From an uncultured Lachnospiraceae bacterium (GTDB lineage Bacteria > Bacillota > Clostridia > Lachnospirales > Lachnospiraceae), in the NCBI GenBank assembly GCA_902797015.1, contig CADBRG010000074.1, positions 1-12,923 of the forward strand: a DNA stretch of 12,923 nucleotides, in the 5' to 3' direction. Position numbers and translations under genes: made by a program. Each line of letters begins with the position of its first letter. The first letter of the stretch is position 1. The notes below the pieces were generated by a model. The model was not told the DNA's origin, ran no database searches, and saw only the letters and a list, made by a program, of their open reading frames with translations. Of the stretch, positions 1 through 6,488 are shown in pieces.

Positions 1-268
1 AGAGGGAATGATCACATCGTTTGATGCCGATGAGCTGAACATGATCGCGGTACCGGCGCTTGCGGAACCGACAAGGCTGATGGTAAGTATCCGTTATCAT
101 CAGACACCACAGCCTGCGACCGTGACGCAGCTTTCTGATACAGAGGTGCGGATTGATCTTGACAACCCGCAGCGCGGGATCGCGCCGGGGCAGGCAGTCG
201 TTTTTTATGACGGGAATGATGTCATCGGCGGGGCCACAATCCGCAGGACCGATCTTATGCAAAAATAG
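1..268 (+). CDS. mnmA: tRNA-specific 2-thiouridylase MnmA, C-terminal part (5' end outside window)
   Basis: The reading frame is already open at the left edge, so this is only the last ~89 residues of a longer protein. MnmA uses ATP and a persulfide relay to thiolate U34 in the anticodon of Lys, Glu and Gln tRNAs in the cytoplasm. The visible part matches the C-terminal beta-barrel domain of the family. It has the stretch around RGIAPGQAVVFYDGNDVIGG, the well-known MnmA ending (PGQ-x-VVFYDG followed by a hydrophobic-GGG-like turn), and a stop TAG at 266-268. The catalytic cysteines and the PP-loop lie upstream and cannot be checked. The gene ends 8 bp from the convergent TetR gene, with no obvious hairpin in between. 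The family call rests on this short tail, but the tail is characteristic. Confidence 0.85.
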   Translation, partial: EGMITSFDADELNMIAVPALAEPTRLMVSIRYHQTPQPATVTQLSDTEVRIDLDNPQRGIAPGQAVVFYDGNDVIGGATIRRTDLMQK

Positions 269-276
269 AATATCAT

Positions 277-858
277 TTAATTGAAGGACAGCGGATTCAT
301 GGGTTCGCGTCCTTCTTTATTTCCCTCTAAGAAGGAGATCCCATACATGGAAAGGCCGTAGACGAGGCGGCCGACCTCATCGATCGAAAGGGCGTAGTTG
401 CTGGCAACCCAGTTTTCGAGAATGCCCATGAGACCATATGAGATGTAGGCATAGGCATAGTCCATATCGGTTGCGGTTGCCGCGGGATACATTTCGCTCC
501 ATACCCGCAGACTGTTGTCGTATCCGAGATAGATCAGCTGGCGAATGAACTCGGAATCGCCATGCGGACCGATCAGGATCGAGAACAGGTCTTTATTTTT
601 ATCAACCAGATTCAGAAGGTCATCGAACCAGTTATCGGTCGTTAAGGATGCCATGATATCTTCAAAGACATCGTTCTGAATCTGTGACATCAGACTATTG
701 ACATCTTCATAATAGGAGTAGAAAGTACTCCGGTTGATATCAGCCAGCTTGCAAATGTCCGTTACGGTGACTTTTGCAAGCGGTTTTTCTTTTAAGAGGT
801 CAAACAGGGCCTCGCGGATGACGGATTTGGTGTATTTTGTACGGCGGTCTGTTGCCAT
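277..858 (-). CDS. TetR/AcrR-family transcriptional regulator, divergent from the radical SAM pair
   Basis: Predicted 193-residue DNA-binding repressor. Residues ~8-52 form the TetR N-terminal domain, with a helix-turn-helix at about 30-50 (VTVTDICKLADINRSTFYSY) that has the typical ADINRSTFYxYY end. The rest is a helical ligand/dimer domain of the kind found in many Firmicute TetR proteins, and the ligand cannot be predicted. The frame stays open upstream to 1053, but the ATG at 858 is chosen. It is preceded by AAAGGAG at proper spacing, and the upstream part would add 65 residues that do not look like TetR sequence and would run through the promoter region. It is transcribed away from the radical SAM genes, the classic arrangement for a local regulator. 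Control of the neighbouring operon is inferred from position and from palindromes in the shared region. Confidence 0.9.
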   Translation of the reverse strand: MATDRRTKYTKSVIREALFDLLKEKPLAKVTVTDICKLADINRSTFYSYYEDVNSLMSQIQNDVFEDIMASLTTDNWFDDLLNLVDKNKDLFSILIGPHGDSEFIRQLIYLGYDNSLRVWSEMYPAATATDMDYAYAYISYGLMGILENWVASNYALSIDEVGRLVYGLSMYGISFLEGNKEGREPMNPLSFN

Positions 859-927
859 GGCAAACGCTCCTTTATAGTTATTTGAAGATTGCATTAAGCA
901 GAATAACTGCATTTTGTGGATTTGACG

Positions 928-947
928 ACAATTATACCACAAATTGT
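928..947. promoter_or_regulatory. Inverted repeat over the TetR promoter, candidate operator
   Basis: ACAATT (928-933) and AATTGT (942-947) are perfect 6-bp arms separated by 8 bp. They straddle the extended -10 of the regulator gene. A second pair, TTTGTGG (913-919) and CCACAAA (937-943), overlaps it. A TetR dimer binding here would block its own promoter. The arms are A/T-rich and short, so chance is possible. Confidence 0.3.
931..939 (-). promoter_or_regulatory. Extended -10 promoter element for the TetR gene
   Basis: On the minus strand the sequence reads TGGTATAAT, a perfect extended -10 (TGnTATAAT). It would start transcription about 65 nt before the ATG at 858. No good -35 is seen at 17 bp, as expected when an extended -10 is present. 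It lies inside an inverted repeat (928-947), so binding there could give autoregulation. Confidence 0.55.
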
Positions 948-979
948 AGGAAAACGCACATAATATAGGAAATTGACGG

Positions 980-1007
980 TTGTTTTTCCGACAGGAATCT
1001 GTATAAT
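980..1007 (+). promoter_or_regulatory. Promoter for the radical SAM operon
   Basis: A perfect -10, TATAAT, at 1002-1007, with TTGTTT at 980-985 as -35 (16-bp spacer). A better -35-like TTGACG at 973-978 sits too far away (23 bp). Transcription would start near 1013-1014 and give a ~75-nt leader that holds two palindromes before the ribosome site. Confidence 0.6.
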
Positions 1008-1026
1008 GAACGGGAAGTAAGATAGA

Positions 1027-1053
1027 CAACATAGTGTTGGTTTTGTGACACAA
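1027..1053. promoter_or_regulatory. Two adjacent palindromes in the radical SAM leader, candidate operators
   Basis: CAACA-TAG-TGTTG (1027-1039) and TTGTG-A-CACAA (1043-1053) are perfect palindromes with odd-length centres, 3 bp apart. They lie just downstream of the predicted start point and upstream of the ribosome site at 1071-1078. This is a common place for a repressor to block elongation. Assigning them to the divergent TetR protein is inference. Confidence 0.35.
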
Positions 1054-1070
1054 TGATTAAAAAATTCTTT

Positions 1071-1078
1071 AAAGGAGG
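1071..1078 (+). promoter_or_regulatory. Ribosome-binding site deciding a GTG start
   Basis: AAAGGAGG, a near-perfect Shine-Dalgarno, lies 9 nt before GTG at 1088. An ATG at 1081 is too close and in another frame. The GTG start aligns exactly with the ATG start of the paralogous next gene. Confidence 0.8.
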
Positions 1079-1087
1079 ACATGTTAA

Positions 1088-2527
1088 GTGGCAAGTTTAT
1101 CACACACAATGCAGAGAAAAGCATTCAGCGCAGCAATCGATGTCGCACTGCGTCGGCTGAATAAGGATAGAGAAAAGGGACTGTTACAGATCGTGGATCT
1201 GGCAAAGCGTTTTATGGGCGAGAACTTTACAGACGCAGCATATGAAGGCGCAAAAGCAATCATCCAGAATCCGGATCACAAATGGAACAAGTTCGTAAAC
1301 CGTCTTTTAGACGAGGTTGACCCGAACGTAGCAAAGATGACTGCATTAAACCTTGGTTTTGAAGCAGCATTCTACGGCACAAAGACCATCCGTCATATGC
1401 GTGAGGTACATCAGTGCAATATCCCGTGGCTGATCCTGATGGATCCGACATCTGCATGTAACTTAAGATGTACAGGATGCTGGGCAGCAGAGTATGGTTA
1501 TAAGCTGAACCTGACATTTGAAGAGATGGACAGCATCGTAACACAGGGTAAAGAGCTGGGCGTATACTTCTATATGTTCACAGGCGGTGAGCCGCTGGTT
1601 CGTAAAGACGACCTGCTTCGTCTCTGCCGCAAGCATCGTGACGTAGCATTTCACAGCTACACCAACGGAACCCTGATCGACGAAGAATTCTGCAAGCAGG
1701 TTCGTGAAGTCGGAAACCTTTCCTTCTCCCTGAGTCTGGAAGGCTTCGAAGAAGCAAACGACGGACGTCGTGGTGACGGTATCTTCCAGAAGGTTATGAA
1801 CGCTATGGATCTGATGAAGTCCTACGGACTGTTCTTCGGCGTATCCGTATGCTACACCAAGAAGAACCTGGATGCTGTTCTTTCCGATGAGTTCGTAGAT
1901 CTGCTGATCGAAAAAGGATGCCGTTATGCATGGTACTTCCACTACATGCCGGTTGGAAACGATGCAGATACAGAGCTGCTTCTGACACCGGAACAGCGTG
2001 TTCATATCTATCACAGACTGCGTGAGATCCGTGCACTTGAAGGCGGTAAGCCGATCATGCTGATGGACTTCCAGAACGACGGTGAGTTCGTAGGCGGATG
2101 TATCGCAGGCGGAAGAAACTACTTCCACATCAATGCAAACGGTGACGCTGAGCCGTGCGTATTCATCCACTACTCAGGCGCAAACATCCGTAAGAACACT
2201 CTGCTTGAGTGCTTAAAGCAGCCGCTGTTCATGGCATATCGTGACAACCAGCCGTTCAACGACAATATGCTGAAACCGTGTCCGATGCTTGAGAATCCGG
2301 AAGTGCTGCAGCGTATCGTAAAAGAATCCGGCGCAGTTTCTACCGATCTTCAGTCTCCTGAGACAGCAGAACATCTTTGTGCGAAGTGTGAAGACTATGC
2401 AAACGCATGGTCACCGGAAGCTGATAAGCTCTGGGCAGAGCATCCGCATGTCAAGAAGGGTTATATCAACTACAAACCGGAAAACCTGGAAGCATTCAAA
2501 GAGAGAAACAAGGATATCATCGCCTAA
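1088..2527 (+). CDS. Radical SAM protein with SPASM-like cysteine-rich C-terminus, first of tandem pair
   Basis: A 479-residue enzyme of unknown substrate. Residues 1-110 are a helical N-terminal region. The radical SAM core starts at ~112 with the cluster motif C124-x3-C128-x2-C131 (SACNLRCTGCW), and has the SAM-binding GGEP at 166-169 and LEG at 217-219. The C-terminal region has C338-x13-G-x4-C357, then C375, C398 and a CX2C at 431/434. The first part (C-x13-G-x4-C) matches SPASM, but the usual CX2CX5CX3C block is absent, so the auxiliary-cluster arrangement is unusual. The core (CIAGGRNYFHIN, then GDAEPCVFIHYSGANIR) is typical of MoaA/PqqE-like enzymes that bind extra iron-sulfur clusters. 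Start is GTG, supported by the ribosome site and the paralogue. Codon choice is strongly biased (CGT, AAC, TTC), as in a highly expressed gene. The next gene follows after 21 bp. Family certain; function not known. Confidence 0.93.
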   Translation: MASLSHTMQRKAFSAAIDVALRRLNKDREKGLLQIVDLAKRFMGENFTDAAYEGAKAIIQNPDHKWNKFVNRLLDEVDPNVAKMTALNLGFEAAFYGTKTIRHMREVHQCNIPWLILMDPTSACNLRCTGCWAAEYGYKLNLTFEEMDSIVTQGKELGVYFYMFTGGEPLVRKDDLLRLCRKHRDVAFHSYTNGTLIDEEFCKQVREVGNLSFSLSLEGFEEANDGRRGDGIFQKVMNAMDLMKSYGLFFGVSVCYTKKNLDAVLSDEFVDLLIEKGCRYAWYFHYMPVGNDADTELLLTPEQRVHIYHRLREIRALEGGKPIMLMDFQNDGEFVGGCIAGGRNYFHINANGDAEPCVFIHYSGANIRKNTLLECLKQPLFMAYRDNQPFNDNMLKPCPMLENPEVLQRIVKESGAVSTDLQSPETAEHLCAKCEDYANAWSPEADKLWAEHPHVKKGYINYKPENLEAFKERNKDIIA

Positions 2528-2548
2528 GGCGGAAAGGAGACCACGAGA

Positions 2549-3970
2549 ATGGCTACAGTAAAGCATAATGCAGGAAGAAAAGCATTTGAGGTTGCTTTCA
2601 ACCGCATTTACAAATACATCAACAAAGACCGCCAGGCGCATGTAGTAAAGCTTCTGAATCTGGCACACAAGATCACAGGCAACACATTCCCGGAATACTT
2701 CTGGGACAATGCCATTGAAGAGTTCAGTGACATGAACAACAAATGGGCAAAGGTTGTTAACAAGGCATTTGATGACCTGCATCCGAATGTTGTAAAGCAG
2801 CATGTTCTGAACATGGGTTATGAAGCTGGTCTGACCGGTTTCAAACAGGTTAAGGCAAACCGTGAAAAGTATGGCTGCAACGTACCGTGGGTTATCCTGA
2901 TGGATCCGACCTCTGCATGTAACCTGCGCTGCACAGGCTGCTGGGCAGCAGAGTATGGTCATAAGCTGAACCTGACAAACGAAGAGCTTGACAGCATCAT
3001 CACACAGGCAAAAGAACTTGGTATCCACTTCTTTGTACTGACAGGTGGTGAGCCGCTCGTTAGAAGACATGACATCATCAAGCTGGCTGACAAGCACAAT
3101 GACTGTGCATTCCATATCTTCACAAACGGAACCCTGATCGATGATGAGTTCTGTAAAGAAGTACAGCGCGTCGGCAACATCTCCTTCGCAATCTCCATCG
3201 AGGGAACAGAAGAGACCACAGATGACCGTCGTGGAGCAGGTGTTTACCAGAAGGTTATGGCAGCATTTGACAAGCTGCATGAGTATGGTCTTCTGTACGG
3301 TGTTTCCGTATGCTACACCAGCAAAAACTACAAGGCAGTTACAAGCGATGAGTTCCTGAACAACCTGGTTGATCACGGTGTACTGATCGCATGGTACTTC
3401 CATTACATGCCGGTTGGAAAAGATGCTTCTACAGATCTTTTACTGACACCGGAACAGCGTGCATACATGGTAGAGAAGGTTCGCGGAATCCGTATGAGAA
3501 CCTGCGACATCCCGCTGTTCACACTTGACTTCCAGAACGATGCTGAGTTCGTAGGCGGATGTATTGCAGGCGGTAAGAACTACCTGCACATCAACCCGAA
3601 CGGTGATGTTGAGCCGTGCGTATTCATCCATTACTCAGGCGCAAACATCCGTGAGAAATCACTGCTTGAGTGCCTGCAGCAGCCGCTGTTCATGGCATAT
3701 CATAACAACCAGCCGTTCAATGAGAACATGCTTCAGCCGTGCCCGATGCTTGAGAATCCGCAGATGATCAAGAAGATGGTTGAGGAGTCCGGCGCACATT
3801 CTACAGATATGCAGGCAGAGGAGCCGGTTGACGATCTGATCGCAAAGACCGTTCCGTATGCTGAGAACTGGGCACCGACAGCTGAGAAGATCTGGGCTGA
3901 GCATAAAGAACAGCGCGAAGAGATCAAGAGACAGCATGAGGAGAAATACGGAAAAGCATCCAATGCATAA
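2549..3970 (+). CDS. Radical SAM protein, second of tandem pair, lacking the C-terminal CX2C
   Basis: A 473-residue paralogue of the preceding protein. It aligns without gaps over ~460 residues (about 55% identity by hand count: ~34% in the first 110 residues, ~66% after that). The radical SAM motif C124/C128/C131, GGEP at 166-169, and C338, C357, C375 and C398 are all kept. The extra C-terminal pair is lost: where the first protein has LCAKC, this one has LIAKT (Ile431, Thr434). The C-terminal tail is a charged Lys/Glu-rich helix. ATG start with GGAAAGGAG upstream; the 21-bp gap indicates co-transcription and translation. The duplicate has kept an intact frame and the core motifs, so both copies are probably active, perhaps as a heteromer or on different substrates (inference). 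Confidence 0.93.
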   Translation: MATVKHNAGRKAFEVAFNRIYKYINKDRQAHVVKLLNLAHKITGNTFPEYFWDNAIEEFSDMNNKWAKVVNKAFDDLHPNVVKQHVLNMGYEAGLTGFKQVKANREKYGCNVPWVILMDPTSACNLRCTGCWAAEYGHKLNLTNEELDSIITQAKELGIHFFVLTGGEPLVRRHDIIKLADKHNDCAFHIFTNGTLIDDEFCKEVQRVGNISFAISIEGTEETTDDRRGAGVYQKVMAAFDKLHEYGLLYGVSVCYTSKNYKAVTSDEFLNNLVDHGVLIAWYFHYMPVGKDASTDLLLTPEQRAYMVEKVRGIRMRTCDIPLFTLDFQNDAEFVGGCIAGGKNYLHINPNGDVEPCVFIHYSGANIREKSLLECLQQPLFMAYHNNQPFNENMLQPCPMLENPQMIKKMVEESGAHSTDMQAEEPVDDLIAKTVPYAENWAPTAEKIWAEHKEQREEIKRQHEEKYGKASNA

Positions 3971-4006
3971 GCATTTGGTGTAAAACTGAATCGATAAAAC
4001 AATTAG

Positions 4007-4046
4007 AATTCTGAGGGAAATCTTAAGATTTTCCTCAGAATTTTTT
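4007..4046 (+). terminator. Intrinsic terminator of the radical SAM operon
   Basis: AATTCTGAGG (4007-4016) pairs perfectly with CCTCAGAATT (4033-4042). The loop is A/T-rich, and a T-run at 4041-4046 follows. It lies 37 bp after the stop codon and separates the radical SAM unit from the exporter genes. Confidence 0.9.
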
Positions 4047-4048
4047 CG

Positions 4049-4077
4049 TTGACCGAAAAGCGTTAGGAGCGTATCAT
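4049..4077 (+). promoter_or_regulatory. Promoter for the exporter operon
   Basis: TTGACC (4049-4054), a 17-bp spacer, then TATCAT (4072-4077): each hexamer matches five of six consensus bases and the spacing is optimal. It sits directly after the terminator, so the exporter can be expressed independently of the radical SAM genes. Confidence 0.65.
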
Positions 4078-4142
4078 CATGGATGATAAAAGATATAAAA
4101 CTACAACATTAGTTGAATATATAGTACGGTGAGGACTTGAAT

Positions 4143-5735
4143 ATGGGAAAAGACAAAAACGGTCAGATCAATGAAGCATCCGGAAAGAAGAAAAAGAAGA
4201 TCATCATCACGATCGTCGTGATCGCTGCAGCCGCCGCAGTGGCATTCGCCGGCTGGCATGCGCATCAGAAAAAGCAGATCGAGAGTATTATGCCAACAGT
4301 TACAACGGACCAGGTTTCAAGAAAGACCCTGACATCATCGATCGCTGCAACGGGTACGATCAAGAGCAAGGTTGTAACAGATGTGACAGCCGGTGGTGTC
4401 GGAGAGACCGGACTGAAGGTGACTGGTGTAAATGTAAAAGTAGGCGATGTGGTCTCGGAGGGAGACGTTCTTTGTACCTTCGATGTCAGCAGTGCAAAAG
4501 AGCAGCTCGCGGATGTGAAAGAAGCACAGGCGAAAGCAGAAGCAGCCGAAGCGCAGGGCATCAAGAGTGCACAGAGAGCGTATGACCAGGCAGTGTCTTC
4601 GAAGGATACGCAGTTAGAGGCGGCACAGGCAGAGATCGATGCGGCAGCGGCAGGTGTTAATACGGCTAAGGCGGAATTGGAGGCACTTCCCGGAGAAAAA
4701 GAGGCAGCAAAGGCAGCTCTTGATCAGGCCAAGGAAGCGCTGGAAAAGGCTACAGAAAGTGGTGACCAGGCTGCGATTGATTCGGCAAAGGCGCAGGTAG
4801 ATGACGCAGATACGGCATATGAAGAGATAACAGATCCAAAATACGAGCAAACCTTAAAGGATGCCGTTACTTCTGCTGAGGCAGCATATAGACAGGCGTG
4901 TGCAGCATATCAGACCACATCAGATTCCGCTGACGAAGCGATCGCTTCAGCAAAAGACGCTCTGGACAGCGCAAATCTCGGGGCAGACGGAGAAGACAAC
5001 TCCACAAAGGCACAGATCCGCTCTCTGCAGGAGGCGATTGACGGCGAGTCATTAAAATCGCCGGTTTCCGGTACGGTAACGGCTGTGAATGTTGCTGCCG
5101 ACGGAATATATACCGGCGGCATAGTGGTGACGATTCAGGATACGGAGCACTTATATGTAGAAGCAAGCATCAAGGAAACAGATATTCCGGATGTTAAGGA
5201 AGGAATGGATGTTCTGATCAAGACCGATGCAACCGGCGATGAAGAACTGGCAGGTAAGGTAACAAGCGTCGCGCCGACGGCAGGCTCCGCAAGTGTGCCC
5301 GCTGCGAATGCAATGGAGGGTATGGGCAACACCGCGGTTTCTTCATCCGGGTCCGGCTATCAGGTGGAGATCGATCTGCTAGAGGCAAATGAGAGACTGC
5401 GGATTGATATGACGGCAAAGCTTTCGCTGATCAAGGAACAAAAGAAAAACATTCTGGTCGTACCGTATGATGCGATCTTTACGGATGAAAACGGAAACAA
5501 AACGCTGCACGTGGTTCCTGATACCCAAAGCGACGGCACATCGGCAGTGCCTGAAATGACCGGTGCAGAAAGTGCCGATGATTACACGGAGATCAAGGTG
5601 GAGACCGGTATGGAAAGCGGCTATTATGTCGAGATCCTGCCGACACCGGGGATTGAAAACGGAACCGTGATACTTTTGCCGCAGACAGGAACAGAAGGCC
5701 TGGATGAGATGGATCCTGCGGGCGGACTTGGATGA
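4143..5735 (+). CDS. HlyD/MacA-type membrane-fusion (adaptor) subunit of an ABC exporter
   Basis: A 530-residue adaptor that in such systems anchors in the membrane and works with a MacB-type ABC transporter. Residues ~15-19 are a Lys-rich stretch, followed by one membrane segment (~20-38) that acts as an uncleaved signal anchor; no lipobox is seen. The first lipoyl-like half is at ~76-115, a long Ala/Glu/Lys-rich coiled-coil hairpin at ~117-300, and the second lipoyl half at ~304-335 (LKSPVSGTVTAVNV). Beta-barrel and membrane-proximal domains follow. The Ser/Gly-rich stretch near 390-400 looks like a flexible loop. Start is ATG 4143, with GAGGA at 4131-4135 and 7-nt spacing. The in-frame TTG at 4137 is only 1 nt from that site and is rejected. 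First gene of a three-gene operon. Substrate unknown; relatives export peptides, macrolides or toxic compounds. Confidence 0.9.
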   Translation: MGKDKNGQINEASGKKKKKIIITIVVIAAAAAVAFAGWHAHQKKQIESIMPTVTTDQVSRKTLTSSIAATGTIKSKVVTDVTAGGVGETGLKVTGVNVKVGDVVSEGDVLCTFDVSSAKEQLADVKEAQAKAEAAEAQGIKSAQRAYDQAVSSKDTQLEAAQAEIDAAAAGVNTAKAELEALPGEKEAAKAALDQAKEALEKATESGDQAAIDSAKAQVDDADTAYEEITDPKYEQTLKDAVTSAEAAYRQACAAYQTTSDSADEAIASAKDALDSANLGADGEDNSTKAQIRSLQEAIDGESLKSPVSGTVTAVNVAADGIYTGGIVVTIQDTEHLYVEASIKETDIPDVKEGMDVLIKTDATGDEELAGKVTSVAPTAGSASVPAANAMEGMGNTAVSSSGSGYQVEIDLLEANERLRIDMTAKLSLIKEQKKNILVVPYDAIFTDENGNKTLHVVPDTQSDGTSAVPEMTGAESADDYTEIKVETGMESGYYVEILPTPGIENGTVILLPQTGTEGLDEMDPAGGLG

Positions 5736-5774
5736 TAAAAGCATCCTTTGTGATGTAAGAGACAGGAGAAAAGA

Positions 5775-6488
5775 ATGGAACACAATGTGATAGAAATGCA
5801 TCACATTATCAAACGTTTTTTTGAAGGGCAGGAGAATGAACTGCAGATCTTAAACGGGATCGATCTGACCGTTGAAGACGGGGAGTTTCTTTCAATCGTC
5901 GGTGAATCCGGCTCCGGAAAATCGACGCTGATGAACCTGATCGGTCTTTTAGACCGCCCGACCGAAGGAACCTATTTCCTGGATGGGATTGATGTGAACC
6001 GGGCATCGGATGCGGACCTGTCAGCATTGCGCAACAAAAAGATCGGATTTGTTTTCCAGACCTATAACCTGATTCCCCGCATGAATGCTTTGAAGAATGT
6101 TGAGGTACCGCTGATGTACGGCGGGGTTTCCCGGAAAGAACGTCAGGAAAAAGCCGTGGAGCTTATGGAAATGGTCGGAATGGCCGATCGTATGGATCAT
6201 AAGCCAGAGGAGCTCTCGGGCGGTCAGAAGCAGCGTGTGGCGATCGCGCGGGCGATGGCAAATGACCCGGCGATCATTCTGGCGGATGAGCCGACCGGTG
6301 CGCTGGATTCCAAGACCGGTCATATGATCATGGATATTTTTCATGACCTTCATGAGAATCACGGAAAAACCATTTTGCTGATCACGCATTCTGAGACGCT
6401 TGCAAATGAGACCGGACGGATCATTACGTTAATGGATGGTCGTGTGATCAACGAGAGAATCATGGGAGGTGGAACAGATGCTTCGTGA
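5775..6488 (+). CDS. ABC transporter ATP-binding protein, MacB/LolD-type
   Basis: A 237-residue cytoplasmic ATPase that powers the adjacent permease. All motifs are present: Walker A GESGSGKST (43-51), Q-loop Gln95 (FQTYNLIPRMNALKNVEVP), signature LSGGQKQR (147-154), Walker B IILADE with Asp171/Glu172, D-loop ALDS and H-loop His205. The FQxYNLxPxxxxxxNVxxP context is typical of the LolD/MacB/FtsE subgroup. Ribosome site AGGAG is just upstream. The gene overlaps the permease start by 11 bp, which indicates translational coupling. Confidence 0.95.
   Translation: MEHNVIEMHHIIKRFFEGQENELQILNGIDLTVEDGEFLSIVGESGSGKSTLMNLIGLLDRPTEGTYFLDGIDVNRASDADLSALRNKKIGFVFQTYNLIPRMNALKNVEVPLMYGGVSRKERQEKAVELMEMVGMADRMDHKPEELSGGQKQRVAIARAMANDPAIILADEPTGALDSKTGHMIMDIFHDLHENHGKTILLITHSETLANETGRIITLMDGRVINERIMGGGTDAS

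Noticed and set aside
973..1007. TTGACG (973-978) as the -35 for TATAAT at 1002.
   Set aside because: The spacer would be 23 bp, too long for a sigma-A promoter; TTGTTT at 980 fits better.
859..1053. 65-residue N-terminal extension of the TetR frame.
   Set aside because: It crosses the regulator's own extended -10, has no ribosome site and does not resemble TetR sequence; the ATG at 858 has AAAGGAG.
1463..2170. Long minus-strand frames inside both radical SAM genes (also 2411-3403).
   Set aside because: They are antisense shadows caused by the strong codon bias; the plus-strand proteins have complete motifs and ribosome sites.
4079..4132. A 17-codon frame (starts MDDKRYKTTT) with a TAGGAG site upstream, ending at the exporter ribosome site; possible leader or precursor peptide.
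   Set aside because: The predicted transcription start (~4084) lies after its ATG, it has no Cys, Gly-rich or leader-like features, and it is very short. It could only be made by read-through of the terminator.
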